Source: Chryseobacterium echinoideorum (GTDB lineage Bacteria > Bacteroidota > Bacteroidia > Flavobacteriales > Weeksellaceae). From it: DNA of 64,000 nucleotides. Both the position numbers and the translations under genes were made by a program. Positions within the stretch are counted from its first letter, which is position 1. The number at the start of each line of letters is the position of its first letter. Shown here piece by piece: positions 61,997 to 64,000 of this stretch. The notes under the pieces were generated by a model. That model was given only the letters and a program-made list of their open reading frames with translations. It was not told the DNA's origin and made no database searches. The stretch is taken from contig NZ_VKNW01000002.1 of NCBI RefSeq assembly GCF_007474535.1, positions 1 through 64,000 of the forward strand, written 5' to 3'.

Positions 61997-63082
61997 TTAA
62001 TAATTATCTTCTTCACCCTTCATTTTTTCGGCATTTTCTGCCATAATTACGGCATCAATCATTTCAGAAATATCACCGTTCATATAAGCATCAAGATTAT
62101 ACATAGATTTGTTGATTCTGTGATCAGTTACCCTTCCCTGAGGATAATTGTAGGTTTTAATCTTTGCAGAACGGTCTCCGGTAGAAACCATTGTTTTTCT
62201 TTGTGCTGCAATATCTCCCTGAACTTCCTGTAATTTAATATCATATAGCTTTGCACGAAGCATTTCCATTGCCAGTTCACGGTTTGCCAGCTGGGAACGA
62301 GCCTGTTGACACACCACCACCAATCCTGAAGGTTTATGGGTAAGCTGAACTTTTGTTTCAACTTTGTTGACGTTCTGTCCACCTGCTCCTCCGGAACGTG
62401 AAGTCTGCATTTCGATATCAGCAGGATTGATTTCTACATCTACTTCTTCGGCTTCCGGTAAAACAGCAACAGTAATAGCAGAAGTATGAACTCTTCCCTG
62501 AGATTCGGTTTCAGGAACACGCTGTACCCGGTGAACACCGGATTCAAATTTCATAATTCCGTAGACTCCTTCTCCTTCCACTTTCATGATGAGTTCTTTA
62601 TACCCTTTTGCTGCCTCATTGGAATCGGTCACCTCGTGTCTCCATCCTTTTGCTTTAAAATACATAGAATACATTCTGTAAATATCTTCCACAAAAATAG
62701 CAGCTTCGTCACCACCGGTTCCTGCACGAAGTTCTACGATAATGTTCTTATCATCAGCAGGATCTTTCGGAATCAAGAGTACTTTAAGTTGTTCTTCAAG
62801 ACCCGGAATTTTTTCCAGCGCTTCGTTTTTTTCAATTTTTGCCAGTTCTACGAAATCTTTATCAGATCCGTCCGCAATGATTTCATCAGATTCTTCAATG
62901 GCGTTTAATGCACCTTTATATTGATCATATACAAATACAATCTTGCCCAAATCACTGTATTCTTTATTAAGAGAAGAATATCTTTTTTGGTCTGAAATTA
63001 CATCAGGCTGAATAATAAGGTCTGCAACCTCATTATATCTTTGTTTAATCGCTTCTAATTTCGGAATTAAAGATTTAGACAT
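61997..63082 (-). CDS. prfA: Peptide chain release factor 1
   Basis: A 361-residue protein of standard length with the catalytic [11 protein letters not shown] (GGQ near residue 236), the [12 protein letters not shown] segment before it and an anticodon-mimicking region (R-V-P-E-T). It ends translation at UAA and UAG. It is transcribed leftward towards coaX. Confidence 0.96.
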   Translation of the reverse strand: MSKSLIPKLEAIKQRYNEVADLIIQPDVISDQKRYSSLNKEYSDLGKIVFVYDQYKGALNAIEESDEIIADGSDKDFVELAKIEKNEALEKIPGLEEQLKVLLIPKDPADDKNIIVELRAGTGGDEAAIFVEDIYRMYSMYFKAKGWRHEVTDSNEAAKGYKELIMKVEGEGVYGIMKFESGVHRVQRVPETESQGRVHTSAITVAVLPEAEEVDVEINPADIEMQTSRSGGAGGQNVNKVETKVQLTHKPSGLVVVCQQARSQLANRELAMEMLRAKLYDIKLQEVQGDIAAQRKTMVSTGDRSAKIKTYNYPQGRVTDHRINKSMYNLDAYMNGDISEMIDAVIMAENAEKMKGEEDNY

Positions 63083-63127
63083 AGTGAAAATTTAGTGTGC
63101 AAAGATACGGAATTGATAGTGAAGAAC

Positions 63128-63151
63128 AAAAGCCCATTTTCATGAGCTTTT
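63128..63151 (-). terminator. Terminator after the alpha-amylase gene
   Basis: AAAAGCCCAT and ATGAGCTTTT form a stem with one G-T wobble. On the reverse strand a short T tract follows (TTTTGTT). Confidence 0.6.
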
Positions 63152-63161
63152 TGTATAGTAT

Positions 63162-64000
63162 TTATTTGATAATCATTTTTTGAATGGCAGTTCCTGTATC
63201 AGATCTTAAATGGACAAGATAAGTTCCTGCCGGATAATCCGCTTTCTGTTCATGCATTCCTGTCTCATTTTTCAGTCTGAAGGAATCCATCTTTTTTCCA
63301 CTTATATCGTAAATGATGATTTCTCCGTTTTTAGCTTTGGTATATATAAGCTTTGCAATGCCGTTCTTCACGGGGTTATCTGCAATTTGCAGAGAAAGCC
63401 TGTTTTCGGAATTAATTTCAGACGTTCCTAATGTTCCGTTTGTACTTCCTAAAATTTTAAATTCACCGGGTTGCAGTGTAATGGGAGTAACTGTTGAAGT
63501 GATGTTCATCGTTGTATTATCCATCAGATTTTGCCATTGCCCGGTATAAGGGAAATAAGGAACAACATTTCTGGCGGTAATGCCATAATTGGCAAGAACG
63601 ACAATGTTTTTCAAACTTCCTGCAGGTAAAGAATTATCATACACGTAGATGCGGGTAATAAGACCGTCAGGATCATTGGAAAGGTTGTTAGATTCTACCG
63701 TATACGTTTTAGATTTAAAAACCGGATGCAAATTCCTGATATTAATAATCTGTGCCCATGTATTATAAATTGCCTTTCTGTTGACATTTGTATCGTATCC
63801 TAATGTAAAAGCAATTGGTTTTTCATCAGTTCTGCAGGCATTATTGATAGATCCGTCCGGACATCTGTTGATGCTGAATTCATAGCCAAGTTCCCCGAAT
63901 TGCCAGATCATTTTAGGACCAGGAATGGTAAAAAATGCAGCTCCGAAAGTTTTCATTCTCTCTAAGGCTGTATTTAGGTTTTGAACATTATAAGATCCGT
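63162..64000 (-). CDS. Alpha-amylase family protein, C-terminal part with T9SS sorting domain (partial)
   Basis: The frame is open to the window edge and covers about 279 residues of the C-terminus. The early part (G-P-K-M-I-W-Q-F-G-E-L-G-Y, then C-P-D-G-S-I-N-N-A-C-R) matches the end of the GH13 barrel in Bacteroidota alpha-amylases, followed by a beta-sandwich domain. The last ~75 residues (S-L-Q-I-A-D-N-P-V-K-N-G through M-I-I-K) form a type A T9SS sorting domain, which sends the protein through the outer membrane. The catalytic residues lie outside the window. Confidence 0.88.
   Translation of the reverse strand, partial: GSYNVQNLNTALERMKTFGAAFFTIPGPKMIWQFGELGYEFSINRCPDGSINNACRTDEKPIAFTLGYDTNVNRKAIYNTWAQIINIRNLHPVFKSKTYTVESNNLSNDPDGLITRIYVYDNSLPAGSLKNIVVLANYGITARNVVPYFPYTGQWQNLMDNTTMNITSTVTPITLQPGEFKILGSTNGTLGTSEINSENRLSLQIADNPVKNGIAKLIYTKAKNGEIIIYDISGKKMDSFRLKNETGMHEQKADYPAGTYLVHLRSDTGTAIQKMIIK

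Noticed and set aside
1..64000. tRNA, rRNA, insertion-sequence transposase or prophage genes
   Set aside because: Reading both strands by eye showed no cloverleaf ending in CCA, no rRNA-like stretch, and no transposase, integrase or phage structural protein.

Overview
The window looks like chromosomal DNA of a Flavobacteriales member, most like Chryseobacterium and relatives in the Weeksellaceae. The evidence is AT-rich DNA, TAnnTTTG-type -7 promoter boxes, weak ribosome binding sites, a MurF-Alr fusion, a SprE/PorW-type gliding/type IX secretion lipoprotein, an alpha-amylase ending in a type IX secretion sorting domain, and many signal peptides ending in A/S-Q. The genus is an inference; no rRNA or tRNA gene was seen.

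Layout. 1-0.65 kb: the start of a secreted protein, then a 2.5-copy tandem intergenic repeat. 0.9-8.3 kb: leftward envelope genes (ICMT-like methyltransferase, 2TM protein, LytS-type histidine kinase, TonB-dependent receptor, C-terminal processing protease). 8.5-18.7 kb: surE, a glycosyltransferase, a three-gene set joining an Lgt-like protein, a small membrane protein and a tetraether-synthase-like radical SAM enzyme, then guaC, fabG, an Abi-family gene, rsmI, an acidic repeat protein and tdk. 18.8-27.4 kb: a toxin-antitoxin pair, murF-alr, a patatin/beta-barrel protein, ybeY, and mnmG flanked by two perfect parS sites. 27.6-32.7 kb: pgk and rpiB/rnr diverge from about 840 bp of very AT-rich DNA with DnaA-box-like sites, a candidate replication origin. 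32.7-37.8 kb: an accessory island with a polymorphic-toxin-like gene, a putative immunity gene, an orphan toxin-tip fragment, a possible small transcript, a strongly structured 5' leader before a secreted protein gene, and gene debris. 37.8-51.5 kb: housekeeping genes (LysE, LD-carboxypeptidase, yraN, SDR, tsaB, sprE, maf, kdsC, SIMPL, DUF2520, an ECF sigma operon, lepA). 52.3-58.1 kb: an NAD/ADP-ribose cluster. 58.2-64 kb: a WYL regulator, envelope proteins, tadA, coaX, prfA and the 3' end of an alpha-amylase gene.

The most interesting system is the 52.3-58.1 kb cluster. A Nudix/winged-helix NrtR-type regulator precedes seven tightly packed genes: a small uncharacterised protein, DUF4291, two ADP-ribosylglycohydrolases, a macrodomain, a sirtuin lacking most zinc cysteines, and a frameshifted KptA/Tpt1. 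I found a shared 15-bp inverted-repeat operator. It sits directly on the -7 box both of the regulator gene and of the cluster's first gene, with a third copy 54 bp upstream of the latter, which suggests one autoregulated regulon for ADP-ribose turnover.

A second shared element, an imperfect CGWCA-N5-TGTCG repeat a fixed 11 bp from a TAnnTTTG box, lies before the WYL regulator, before the toxin gene and upstream of the repeat array at the left edge. It suggests a second small regulon, possibly controlled by the WYL protein. All regulatory statements are inferences from sequence alone.
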